From: Puccinia triticina
Taxonomy: Eukaryota > Basidiomycota > Pucciniomycetes > Pucciniales > Pucciniaceae
DNA: 64,000 nt
Direction of reading: 5' to 3'
Assembly (NCBI RefSeq): GCF_026914185.1
Contig: NC_070568.1
Location: forward strand, 4,794,001 to 4,858,000
The notes below the pieces were generated by a model. The model ran no database searches. It worked only from the letters and a program-made list of their open reading frames with translations, and had not been told where the DNA came from. The position numbers and the translations under genes were made by a program. This document shows positions 12,008 through 21,076 of the stretch, in pieces; position 1 is the stretch's first letter, and the number at the start of each line of letters is the position of its first letter.

Positions 12008-12372
12008 TTTTTCCTCCACAAACACCCTGGCCTCCACACTCAGGGGCCTCATTCGCCGATAATCCCGATCTTCGACTTGAGACTGAACCCACTGAGAGTG
12101 AAATGAAGAAACTTGAGGGACTGCTGGTACACTATCTCTTGAGGAAATTGAAACGCCTTGAGAGTTGATAGTTGATTTGATGGAAATGTTTTTAGGTTTT
12201 ATAAGATTTTCTCGGTGTTTTTTAGGTTTAATGATTGTGTCGAGTATCGAGAAAAAAGGAAATTGAAAAGGAGATGAAAAACCGCAACCGTGAGACTCTG
12301 AAAATGAAGTTGATCCTGCGGCCAGGCTGCGAGACTCTAGATTAAGCCCACCGCTTTCCAGACCAACTTGTC

Positions 12373-14505
12373 CTACAAAAAATGACGACCCTCTATGGGA
12401 TCCTCACGAGCCTTACCCGTGCGGGTAAGGACCGCCTTGCGCCCATTGCCCGGGAAGTTGCGCTCCCAGCGCCCGGAATCCACTGAGCAGAGCGAAAGCT
12501 CGATTCTCCGTCCTGCCGCGTCCGGAATAAGAATCTTCTCGCCCGTCTGTCCGGAGAAATCAAGCGTGACGTCAAAGTCCATAAGGAACGGCCGGCCCAA
12601 AATGATGGGCCCGTCCATCCGAGTGATCCAAAAATGACACGTTCCCGCGATGGACTTGCCGATCCGGATAGGGACGTCCTCCGCAACGCCAACGAGCTTG
12701 CAAGCCTGGTTGCCAATACCGTAGACTGCGGAACTGAAGTTGACTCGGGGGCTAAGATGGAGCTTTGTCGCCTGCGCATCCGAGATCAAGTTCAGTTGGG
12801 AGCCGGAGTCCACCAGAGGAGCCACGTTGCCCTCATTTTCGCCGAGAAGGCAGGCAAGATAGCCCAACGGGCACGAGTAGAGTCGATTCTCCTCTTCCTG
12901 GGGCGGCGACTCCTCCATCAGCGTTCCAGACGACACCTTGAGCTCCCCTGCCCCTACCTCCACGCGCCTTTGGGAGACCCACTTCTTCATCCCGTCAGCG
13001 ACAGCCGGAGAGATGGCGAACAGCTCTGCCACCGTCAGTGTGGGAACAGGAAGGTCTCCAATCTTCTTAAGCACTCCATCGACAGCGTTCGGGTGATCCT
13101 TGGTGATTCCGCGCTCAAAGCGGACTCTGGGGTTGCCAGCCTCTGCTTTGGCTGCTGGTGCCGAGGGTGCGGAGTCTGCCACGACTGGGTCTTGTGGGAG
13201 AGAGGCCGGATTTCGCTCAAAAAGCTCAGACTCCTCATTCATCTCATCCGGCTCTGATCCGGGGCTCTGGGAACGAGGCTTCCGAACGGGCCTCTTCGCG
13301 GCCGAAGGAGGGACGGCTGGTGCCTTATAGGGATTAGGCCCTTCGTGTTTCTTGCGCGCTGGATCCGACTGATAGGTTCCTGAGAAGGACTGAGAAGAGA
13401 CCGCTGGCGGGTACCAAGGGTCCAAGGCGCCACAAGTCGTCCGGAACTCGGTCTCCACTACGTTTGTCTTTGGCTGATAAGATGCGACCACGTGGCGAAT
13501 CGGACGGGAAGAGTTGAACGGAATCAAGGCTCCGTTGGGAAGGAAGAAGTTCGTGCCCTTTTGCTCGACCAACTTCTCGTCCTTATCCTTCTTTAGCTCA
13601 AAACAACGAGCTGTGCCGTGGCCCTCGCGATGACAATAATAGCAAACTAAAGGGCCACGCAATCCCGAAGGGTTTGTGGGCCTCGGAGCGCCCGTCGAAA
13701 GCTCCTGTTTTAACCGCTGCTCGAAAGACTGGAGCATCCTCGATAGATCATCCACTGTAGCTGGCGCCGTTGGTTGTAGCGGCGCTTCCTTAGGCCGCCT
13801 ATCGGCCTCCATCTTGAGCATGGTCTCATTAGCCGCCTTGAAAGGGCTTGGGACCGGAACCGAGGAGCGCGAATCTTCAAATGTTAAGGCCGTCTGAGTA
13901 ACGATCACCTCAGTGACGGCAGCCTTGAGAGCCTGAAACGAAGGCAGTCGATAGCGCTTGTCAAGAGTCACGACCATAGACTTATCCTTGATGAGCTGAG
14001 CACAAATGCGCTCCTGAAAACCGGCCGAAAACGCCTGATAGTACTTTTTGCGAAGCTCCTCCTCAGAGTCGATGTGCTTCTTCGACACAAGGTATGATTG
14101 AATCGGCTCCCAAGACTTCCGAAAGGCCTGATACTCCGAGACGGAAGACACACCGCCCTTGGCCACCCACGTTTCCACAAGCGTATCCAGATCCCTCTCC
14201 GTGAAAAGAGCCGTATCCACCTCGCCCCAATATGCGATCATCGCCTCCTTCAACTTGGGCCATTTGGGCGGCTTAAAACCTTCCAACGTCTTGACGATTG
14301 AGAATATTTCGCCAGCCTGCACGAAGCAGCCCAACTGCCGAGCCATGTCGTACTCGGATGCGCCGTCCAACTGCGCCGCCAGCTCATAGAAATCGAGAAA
14401 CTCCTCGACATCGGTCCCATCGAAACACAGATTTTTGTTCTGTGGCTTGATCTTAATCATCATCCGATTGGCTGGTCCAGGGATTGGGTCGGCCATGTCG
14501 AACAA
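12373..14505 (-). CDS. Gypsy gag-protease polyprotein
   Basis: Intact 710-residue frame. The N-terminal half is a retrotransposon Gag region (FDGTDVEEFLDFYELAAQL, then a helical capsid-like stretch ending QAFSAGFQERI). A CCHC zinc knuckle (CYYCHREGHGTARC) lies at about 285-300, followed by a Pro/Ser-rich linker. An aspartic protease follows with active site LVDSGSQLNLIS at about 565-580 and the flap-side motif IILGRPFL. Protease is fused to Gag, while RT-integrase starts 320 nt downstream in another frame, so pol needs separate expression or recoding. The start could be Met1 or Met4. A copy of the intron-like repeat lies just upstream (14549-14651). Confidence 0.92.
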   Translation of the reverse strand: MFDMADPIPGPANRMMIKIKPQNKNLCFDGTDVEEFLDFYELAAQLDGASEYDMARQLGCFVQAGEIFSIVKTLEGFKPPKWPKLKEAMIAYWGEVDTALFTERDLDTLVETWVAKGGVSSVSEYQAFRKSWEPIQSYLVSKKHIDSEEELRKKYYQAFSAGFQERICAQLIKDKSMVVTLDKRYRLPSFQALKAAVTEVIVTQTALTFEDSRSSVPVPSPFKAANETMLKMEADRRPKEAPLQPTAPATVDDLSRMLQSFEQRLKQELSTGAPRPTNPSGLRGPLVCYYCHREGHGTARCFELKKDKDEKLVEQKGTNFFLPNGALIPFNSSRPIRHVVASYQPKTNVVETEFRTTCGALDPWYPPAVSSQSFSGTYQSDPARKKHEGPNPYKAPAVPPSAAKRPVRKPRSQSPGSEPDEMNEESELFERNPASLPQDPVVADSAPSAPAAKAEAGNPRVRFERGITKDHPNAVDGVLKKIGDLPVPTLTVAELFAISPAVADGMKKWVSQRRVEVGAGELKVSSGTLMEESPPQEEENRLYSCPLGYLACLLGENEGNVAPLVDSGSQLNLISDAQATKLHLSPRVNFSSAVYGIGNQACKLVGVAEDVPIRIGKSIAGTCHFWITRMDGPIILGRPFLMDFDVTLDFSGQTGEKILIPDAAGRRIELSLCSVDSGRWERNFPGNGRKAVLTRTGKAREDPIEGRHFL

Positions 14506-14548
14506 AAAGAGAAGCGCGTCCAGGGCCTAAGAACGGAGGTATTTTTGC

Positions 14549-14651
14549 GGCTCACGTATGTGGCGGACGTAATGCTTTGACGACGACAGTAGAAACCCTC
14601 GGAGGTGCCACTATGGGAGGAACTTACTTTTGCCTCCTGTAGCCTCCGCGA
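14549..14651 (-). repeat. Intron-like internal repeat of the Gypsy element, copy 4 (before gag)
   Basis: Same family; GTAAGTTCC is conserved at the 5' edge, but the 3' AG of the other copies is changed (GTCCG). It lies in the leader between the 5' LTR and gag. Confidence 0.7.
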
Positions 14652-14834
14652 ATAAAACAATAGGTTCCTTTTTCCACAACGGAGCGTCTGAGATCGGAAG
14701 AACTAATGATTGGAGAATTAAGAAAACAAAGAAAAAGAATCCCGTGAGAGGAACCGGCAAGTAACTGATAGAGATAGGGAGTTCGAAAGAGAGAGCGCCT
14801 CAAAACCGCCGATCGTCTCGAAATCCCTAGAAGA

Positions 14835-14884
14835 CAAGACTGTAAATCTTGAGGTCGCTGGTTTGATCCCGGCTCGGGGGACCA
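14835..14884 (+). other. Primer binding region matching the whole 3' half of tRNA-Tyr
   Basis: Read on the plus strand, these 50 nt form an anticodon arm (CAAGA, loop CTGTAAA with anticodon GTA, TCTTG), a variable region, a T arm (GCTGG, loop TTTGATC, CCGGC), the 3' acceptor strand and ACCA. The complement on the retrotransposon sense strand starts 2 nt after the 5' LTR, the place of the primer binding site. No matching 5' half (D arm, CCCCCGA) is present. A normal primer site is 10-18 nt; here homology reaches through the anticodon. Confidence 0.85.
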
Positions 14885-14886
14885 AA

Positions 14887-15826
14887 TGTGGAACTCCGAC
14901 CGGTGCTGGGCCGTCGGCAGTTACTGGAAGGGATGAGTGCGCCTTGACACTGCCTTCGCGGTGGTCCGGGTAGATTGAGGATTCTGGGATTTGAGGGAAT
15001 AGCGTTTTGGGATGGGGATTTTTACGAGAGACGACGGAAGGTTGATTTCCGTCGGCGGTGGTTTTGATGTTAAGGATCTGAGACAAAGAAAGCTGGCGAG
15101 TTCAGCCGGAGGAAAGTGATCTAAAAAAAATAAAGGGATCTAGAAGAGGATCGGCGCGGGGCTGAGAGGATGAACTCAGAAGCTCCGCGAGTATATCGGC
15201 AAACAATCGGATCAATAAAATTTGGATTCGGGATTCTGAGGTCGATGGATGATCTGAGATAAAATTCTTATGCTTCAGACAAAGTCCATGCCGCCCCATC
15301 ATCTGAGTTCGAACTGAACTCAGACTCCGGGGACTGCAACATGCTGCGGACAAGTCATCATACACCCGCGCGCACAAACGCGCAACAACAACCAGGCAAA
15401 ACAGAAAGAAAAGAAAACAAAAACAGAAAGAAAGAAAACACAGTGATAGGGAAAAGAAAAGAACAAAAAAATGAAACAAAACAGAAAGAGAGAAGAAGGA
15501 AAAGGCAGAAAACACTTAGGGCAGACCATGATAAACAAGAAAGAAACAGAAATCAGAAACCAAACAAGGAAACAAAACCCACAGCAGGCGCTGTGTTAGG
15601 ACCAAGAAAGAGAAGAAGAGGGGGGGGAAAGCAAGTAATTTTGAGAAAGGAAGAGTTGGAGGAATGAGCCGGGATGAAGTGCCTGAGTCTTGAGGATCTT
15701 GACGCCTTGTGGGAGGGAGGAAGTTCTTGATCCTGATACGCCTTGATGAGATCTTGAGGTGTTGCTGATCTTGAAATCCTGCCGGATATCCCTGCGCGCC
15801 AGCGGCGCACAAGTATGGTCACCACA
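14887..15826 (-). repeat. 5' LTR of the Gypsy element
   Basis: A 940-bp copy of 7198-8137, about 13 differences by eye. On the sense strand it begins TGTGGTGACC at 15826. Confidence 0.95.
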
Positions 15827-15884
15827 GCGGGTATCCAAACACGCGCAGGTACCCGGATGCGAAGCGCCCATCTCTAGTTAGCCC

Positions 15885-16743
15885 AGGCCAATGTAATTGC
15901 TGGTTGGGTTAAGTTGCTAGAAATGTTCAACTTGTTTACAAATTTGAATGCTCTGAGAGTGAGTAATTAGAAGAGAGAGATGGGAAAGAGACAGGTTTTA
16001 AGCTGGGTTGGGTGGATGGCTTGCCTTTTTTGGAGCATCCCCATAAGAAACCACTTCCCAAAAACACTAGAACAAGAATTATCATAATTCCTGTTCCTTT
16101 TTTGACTCTCAGACTAGGAATCCACTGCACACCATGATCTGTTTCTAAAAATTTACTTTTAGCCAACAATCAAATTAATTTGGAACCTCTTTGCAGGGTA
16201 AATTTGGGAATTTATTGAATCATGATCTGTTTATATACACATGTAAATTTCAATTCAAAAAAAGTTTTTTTACAGCTGTGTGTTAAAATATGCAAGAAAC
16301 ATTCAACTCTACACCTGCTAAAAATACATTCAGATAGGTATCAAAGTCAATGAGTGAAATTCAAACACAAAAAAATGTAATTGTTGGAATTTTGAATGGA
16401 TTTGATCATTTCCAGATACAGATACAGATATATAAAAAGGTTGAAACCAATGCCAGCTAGAATTGGAAAAATTTAAAATCTGTTTAAAATCAAACTGCTT
16501 TGCTGGGCCTAATAGGCCTATAGAACCTTTTAATCAGAATATGATCTCTGTGTTGGTTATTTCAGTTAAAATAATTGAAAGGGGTGAGGCTTTTCTGAGG
16601 GCAAGGAATCATAGCACTGAATCCTTGATACCAATTCCCTAATTGCTGACAACTGAAACAGAACAAAAAGAAAACCATATCTTTTTGACATGTATATAAA
16701 AAAAAGGATATACATACTGGCAAGTATGAAATACATAGAAGAT
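15885..16743. other. CpG-poor intergenic stretch
   Basis: AT-rich, almost no CpG, no gene recognised. Probably decayed repeat sequence between two elements. Confidence 0.5.
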
Positions 16744-16791
16744 ACAGCTGATGTGTAAAAGCTTGCTGTTTTCCGCACTTGTTTATTTTTT

Positions 16792-17715
16792 GGGTCAGCC
16801 TAAATGCACCCCAAAACTTTACTTCATGTACACCAACATTTTGGTGTACCCACATGTGCAACCCAATATAAATGGGGTGCACTTCTGTAGTACCCCAATT
16901 TATTGGTGTGCAGACCTACTTACCCCAAAAACATTGGGGTGCAGGTGTTAAAACCCCTAGACTGCTTCAATTTTTGGGGTGAAATTTGATGTACACCAAA
17001 TGAAATGGTGTACATAAGTAGTGCACCCCATCGAGGGGAGTTACTCCCCCACCCACCCACCCGACTAGTCAGACCTGCACACATTGGTCATCAAGGGGAG
17101 TAGCACCCTCAATGACCAAATGTGCCGGTCATCAAGAGGAATAGCACCTTACATCAATGACCAGCACAGAACAGTCATTGAGGGGAGTCGCAACTCCCCT
17201 CAATGACCAATCTGTGCCGGCCTTCAAGGGGAGGTGCTACTCCCCTTGATGAATGATTGTGCCGGTTATTGAGGGAAGTAGCACCCCCCTTGATGACCGG
17301 TCTGTGTTGGTCATCATGCCGGTCATCAAGGGGAGCAGCACCCTTGATGACCGGTCTGTGATGGTCATCAAGGGGTGCCACTCCGCTCAATGACTGATAT
17401 GTATGTAGTCGGGCAGGTACGGCACCCCAGATACGTCTGGGGTGTTGAGTGGCTCACCCCTTTCACAGGGTAACATATTGGAGTACTGGGGGTTTGCACC
17501 CCAGTATGATGGGGTGTTGTGGCTGTGTACACCATAGATTTCACCGGTTTTGGGGTACCCTGTGGCTCACCCCAAATTACATGGGGTATGAGGTGCTGTA
17601 CCCCATCTTCACTGGGGTGCGCAAAAGTATACCCCAAGTGGTTTGGGGTACATTTCAGCAGTACCCCTTTTTGATGTACATGAAGTAAATTTTTGGGGTG
17701 CATTTAGGCTGACCC
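16792..17715. mobile_element. hAT-like element, 924 bp, nested in the left TIR
   Basis: Terminal inverted repeats GGGTCAGCCTAAATGCACC ... GGTGCATTTAGGCTGACCC are followed inward by TTTACTTCATGTACA at both ends. The 8-bp direct repeats TATTTTTT lie directly outside each end. The empty site is preserved in the right TIR of the host element (TGTTTATTTTTTTTTCC). The interior is non-coding and densely packed with GGGGTGC/GCACCCC-type words plus a palindromic array. Confidence 0.82.
17075..17400. repeat. Palindromic tandem array inside the 924-bp element
   Basis: About six irregular units of the type GGTCATCAAGGGGAGTAG paired with CACCCCTTGATGACC, separated by short TGTGCCGG/TCTGTG spacers. The architecture is the same as the 6561-7110 array although the sequence differs. 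Confidence 0.75.
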
Positions 17716-17880
17716 TATTTTTTTTTCCAACCCAATTTTTTTTTTCACCCCCAAATATTTTTTCCCCTAGCGGGGAAGCCCTGGTCACCCCCCGGCCTCC
17801 TCAGCTCACCAAAAGCACCGGCCGCAAACCGCCGCAAACCGTTGATACTGTCAAACAACAATTCCGGGTCGCCTACCACC

Positions 17881-18189
17881 ATGGAACAAGGTATGTATTT
17901 TTATTCTTTTTTCTTCTTATCTTTGATCTGTTCCATTTAATAATCATTGTTTTTTTTTTCTTCAGACTATTCCAGTCTCATCAAGCAAAGCGGGTCGCTA
18001 GACAAAATTGATGAGTGGTTATTTGGCCCCAAAAGTCCAAAAACTCCGTCCCCAGCCGCTGATCCCTCAAGCACAACAAAAAGCCCTTCAGTAACAGTTG
18101 TTGGCTTGGTATTGGAACAGTCACTGGAAACAACCTCAAAGGATCAAGCTGAAAGTGACAAAAAGGTCAAGATCTTGTTTGATTATTGA
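17881..18189 (+). CDS. Unrecognised short gene inside the long-TIR element
   Basis: Exon 17881-17890 (ATGGAACAAG) joins exon 17966-18189 through a good GT-AG intron to give 77 residues, starting MEQDYSSLIKQSGSLDK and ending at TGA 18187. The sequence after the stop (about 18220-18415) still shows coding-like frames (KKRKVLANDPKEKYTKF) that may be a continuation broken by mutation. I do not recognise the family; Ser/Pro-rich middle, no catalytic motif. Being just inside the TIR, it could be the first exons of the element's own protein or another captured fragment. Confidence 0.4.
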
Positions 18190-19029
18190 CTGTATGTTCC
18201 CAAACCAAAAGTCGTAATGTCTGGTTGAGCGGCAAAAAAACGGAAGGTCCTGGCCAATGATCCCAAGGAGAAATACACAAAATTTGTTCCTCAGAAGAAA
18301 ATTTGGTTTTCTTGGAAGGTATCCAACAGCAATCTCATGGCTTTCAAGCGTTTTGCCATCCACATGATGACTACTCATGATGCAATCCAAAGGCGCCGAG
18401 AACAACTCCATTGAAGTGACATTGTAATTTTTCTATCTATCCAGTTTTTCCTTGTACTTTATTCCTGCTTGATTTCCTTTCTTCTCTCTATCTCTCTTGA
18501 TCTCCACTAAAAAGGTGCACTATGTATTTTTTCCAGTTATTCTGTTGATTCGGTCTTTTGGCTGTATGCACAACAACATGTGACTCTAATCTCTAAGTGG
18601 AGCAGGGGATGCCGGCCCCTGACTGCCATCCCAGCCATCCTGGCCAAGAAACCTAGATCTATGTATCTGTATTGCTCAAACACGTCCAAACACACATGGA
18701 AGGATGAATTGATCTATCACAAAAGTATTATTGAACAGAATACAAAAAGAGAACCTTGTCTTGCAGTGGTATTTGAAAACAAGTTTAACAGTAAGTAATG
18801 GAAAAAAGCCAAGAAAGAGTTGAACGACTACAACAGATGATGGAAAGAACAACGCAATTATTCAATCTTCCTTCTATCCAGGTCACTGTCACCCTAAACA
18901 ACTGGATTTAGCTTGTCATTGAAACCAAGGGAGCCCAAGAAGCCTGTATCAAGAGCTACCTACAGGCCTTCCCCAGTAAGATTGTTACCTTTCACAGCAA
19001 ATTTAATGGGTGGTTTGGCGGCGTCATTT
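18190..19029. other. Interior of the long-TIR element, undetermined
   Basis: CpG-poor, coding-like fragments on the plus strand (for example around 18580-18800 and 18885-19170, the latter with several in-frame runs broken by stops). No family recognised. Confidence 0.4.
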
Positions 19030-19880
19030 CAGTATCCCAAATCAAGTATAGTGTCTTTCCAATGATTCCGTTATCTTCTATCAAGCTCCACCCTGATCCA
19101 ATGAATATTCCCATAAATAAAGCACGGGGCATCGTCCCCCTGAAAAAAGAAGACATGGATTGCCGTTAAGCCGGATTGTAAGGTAAGGATGAGCCTTACG
19201 GCAAGGAAAAAAGGCAAATCAATAAATCAATACTTACAGCGTAACCAATAAAGGTTGAGTCATAGTACCAAGAGTGAGAAGCCCAATACCCAAATGACTA
19301 AGTTGTTGCTTGGCGACTTTGGTTTGGAAGATTTTGCAAGACAGCAGTTGGTTATCCACCAAGCCACCAGCTTCCTACCGCCCCTGAGTCTTCTCTGTCG
19401 TTCTTGATCTTGTTTTACTATGTCAGGGTGCACAACTCCATCATGATCCAAAATGTCAGAGCTGACATGCTGCAGCACTGAAAGACTTTTGGTATGAACG
19501 GGCGCTTGGGGAGCTAGTCCATTTGGTGCGGGTAGCCCTAGCATACCAGAAATGAATGTGGTAACCCCAAGCAGAAAAAAATCCCAATGAAATCCAGCTC
19601 GCTTTTTGACTGGAAAATGAAGTGCTTGTGCCATCAATGAAGAGACATTGTGGTCAAAATACTAGATGAGAGAAATTTGTGTTTATCATTCTACGCAACC
19701 TCCACAAGTGGCGGGGAAATGTTGAGCTTACAAATAGCAAGGTCAACAGAAATCCAAATGGCAAGGCTACAAAGACCCATCAAGCTTTTAAGTTCCAGAA
19801 TTCCACAATCCAATTGTGATTAATGGTTGGTTTCCACAATTGGGTGATCGGTAGCTTGGTCAAATCTGCCGATTTCAAGT
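19030..19880 (-). pseudogene. Captured, broken SLC4/BOR1-like anion (borate/bicarbonate) transporter fragment
   Basis: Minus strand. Read downstream: HNWIVEFWNLK, then after a stop WVFVALPFGFLLTLLF, a splice-like intron (GTAAGC ... ATCTAG), FDHNVSSLMAQALHF, AGFHWDFFLLGVTTF, LGLPAPNGLAPQAPVHT, and after a degenerate part VPRALFMGIFIGSGW and EMTPPNHPLN. FDHNxSSL, GFHWDFFLLG and LPAPNGLxPQAP are signatures of the SLC4/BOR1 family, polytopic anion transporters. At least one in-frame TGA and later frame breaks make it non-functional. The retained intron shows capture at DNA level. It lies wholly between the inverted repeats. Confidence 0.8.
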
Positions 19881-20312
19881 ATCCGGGTCTGCAATAATTT
19901 TTAGGGATCCAATTTAGCTTCAAAATGCACGCCCGTGCTGGCAGAAGCATATATTGCAGTCTTCCCATTGATTGCAGCTCTGATAACTGAGTATTTGAAC
20001 TCAGCCAACTACTTGTGATAAACCATCATTTAGCAAGCTCTTCTGAATGATGAATTAAGTTGAAAGATACACTCACCAGTTGATTTAATTTTTTGTCACT
20101 GGATGGTTCCAACAGTATGCAGCTGAGGTTTAGCGGGATTGATTGTTGGTGGTTGAGATTTGGCAGGATTGATGGTTTGCGGCCGGCCGGTGTTGTTGGT
20201 GAGCTGAGGAGGCCGGGGGGTGACCAGGGCTTCCCTGCTGGGGGAAATAATATTCGGGGGTGAAAAAAAAATTGGGTCGGAAAAAAAAATAAACAAGCGC
20301 GGAAAACAGTAA

Positions 20313-20533
20313 GGCCCTGTTGGCAGCGTGGTTATTACGCAATGAATAATCTTGCCATGTCCCCCTACATTGCGTAAGACATTACTTTTCCGCCTGATCT
20401 TTTGGAAGTAGACTGCCAAGCCTTATGAGGGTTTACTTTCAAAAGATTAGCCTAAGAAAATATGTTTTACCATATGTAATGTAGCATGTTTCCTATTATT
20501 ACGCTGTGTAATATGACGCTGCCAAACAGGGCC
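20313..20533. mobile_element. PIF/Harbinger-like MITE, 221 bp, nested in the right TIR
   Basis: Ends GGCCCTGTTGGCAGCGT ... ACGCTGCCAAACAGGGCC are inverted repeats (one indel). TAA direct repeats lie at 20310-20312 and 20534-20536. The left TIR of the host element shows the unoccupied site (AAGCTTGCTGTTTTCC against AAGCTTA-insert-ACTGTTTTCC). No coding capacity. Confidence 0.85.
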
Positions 20534-21076
20534 TAAGCTTTTACACATCAGCTGTACATATCTTGGTTCTCTTTTCAAGTTTCTCACCAAGGTTGATAAG
20601 GGGAAAGAGGAATAAAAAGTCATCATAGAAAAGCCGCTCACTTTGACGTTCCTATGTACTGTAATTACGAAAAAGCTTGTCCCTGCCCGGGACAGAGCTC
20701 CAAATATTTGGAACAAAATATTCAGACTTCTGCCCAGTACGGCGGAAGTTTTGGAAGATACACAAGTGCACAGCACTTGACGTGCTGGCCTCTTCCAGAT
20801 CAGTACGCCTGTACCTCTGCGCCTCCCTCCGTCGTCACTCCGGTCCGGCCGCCCGACAGGATTCCTCCCCCCCCCACATCCTGATTCCCCCCACCCCCCA
20901 CCTCGGTTTCCCACCTTGTTTTTCCGGGCCCCTCAACCACCTTTGAATCCAGTCCACACTCGACCTCTCAGGTATCAATCATCTTCCGGGCACCCAGTAA
21001 GTCCACACTGTCTCGCATTCCATCAGTGATACCAACAAAGAAAACTGACCTTTTTTTCCATGTCATGCATTAGGAC

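Larger units (their letters stand above)
8318..12052 (-). pseudogene. Gypsy pol (RT, RNase H, integrase) with an in-frame stop
   Basis: One reading frame from 12052 to 8318 interrupted by a TGA at 9227-9229. Residues 1-230 are an unusual leader with two copies of a VSSxHSCTS motif and a short Leu/Arg/Lys repeat (about 75-135). Reverse transcriptase follows at about 330-520: LPQGATNS, and the catalytic box as FIDD at 500-503 instead of YIDD. RNase H begins near KLAVDSSFHATGAV. The integrase HHCC zinc site lies just before the stop (HEGLGHRG ... CQSCKACQ). After the stop the same frame has the DDE core (DAVHL, STDGGSEF, GMVERRHG) and a C-terminal GPY motif (NGPYRVV). The stop separates the integrase zinc finger from its core, so this copy is probably not autonomous. 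Gag lies upstream in another frame. Confidence 0.9.
7198..15826 (-). mobile_element. Gypsy-type LTR retrotransposon, minus strand, 8.6 kb
   Basis: Two 940-bp LTRs (7198-8137 and 14887-15826) start TG and end CA, and flank gag-protease and RT-RNase H-integrase frames read on the minus strand. Order (protease, RT, RNase H, integrase) and the GPY motif after integrase place it in Ty3/Gypsy. By eye the LTRs differ at about 13 of 940 positions (about 98.6% identical), so insertion is recent. A tRNA-Tyr-like primer site lies 2 nt inside the 5' LTR (14835-14884). The 5-bp flanks (CGCAG and GCGGG) do not match, so no clean target duplication is visible. It sits inside the hAT-like element and its pol carries an internal stop. 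Confidence 0.93.
6354..15876. mobile_element. hAT-like TIR element, split by a nested Gypsy retrotransposon
   Basis: The ends TAGAGATGGGCGC (6354) and GCGCCCATCTCTA (to 15876) are perfect 13-bp inverted repeats. They are flanked by the 8-bp direct repeat GTTAGCCC at 6346-6353 and 15877-15884, the hallmark of hAT insertion. Without the Gypsy element (7198-15826) the host element is about 0.9 kb: GC-rich subterminal words built from CGGGTACCCG and a palindromic tandem array. No transposase is seen, so it is non-autonomous. The TIR/TSD pair is read directly from the sequence; the superfamily follows from TSD length and TIR style. Confidence 0.85.
16744..20555. mobile_element. Long-TIR DNA transposon with captured gene fragment and two nested insertions
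   Basis: The left arm (16744-16791 plus 17716 to about 17850) and the right arm (about 20140-20312 plus 20534-20555) are inverted copies over about 200 bp, running from ACAGCTGATGTGTAAAAGC through CTTGTTTATTTTTTTTTCC, GAAGCCCTGGTCACCCCCC and GGCCTCCTCAGCTCACC. Each arm holds a different insertion: a 924-bp hAT-like element on the left and a 221-bp PIF-like MITE on the right. The opposite arm shows the empty site in both cases. Inside are a short gene start (17881) and a broken SLC4/BOR1-like gene on the minus strand. No transposase is recognised and I could not define a target duplication, so the superfamily is open (Mutator-like is one possibility). Confidence 0.75.

Noticed and set aside
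14835..14884. A second, functional tRNA gene
   Set aside because: Only the 3' half of tRNA-Tyr is present; no D arm, A box or 5' acceptor strand, and it sits at the retrotransposon primer site.
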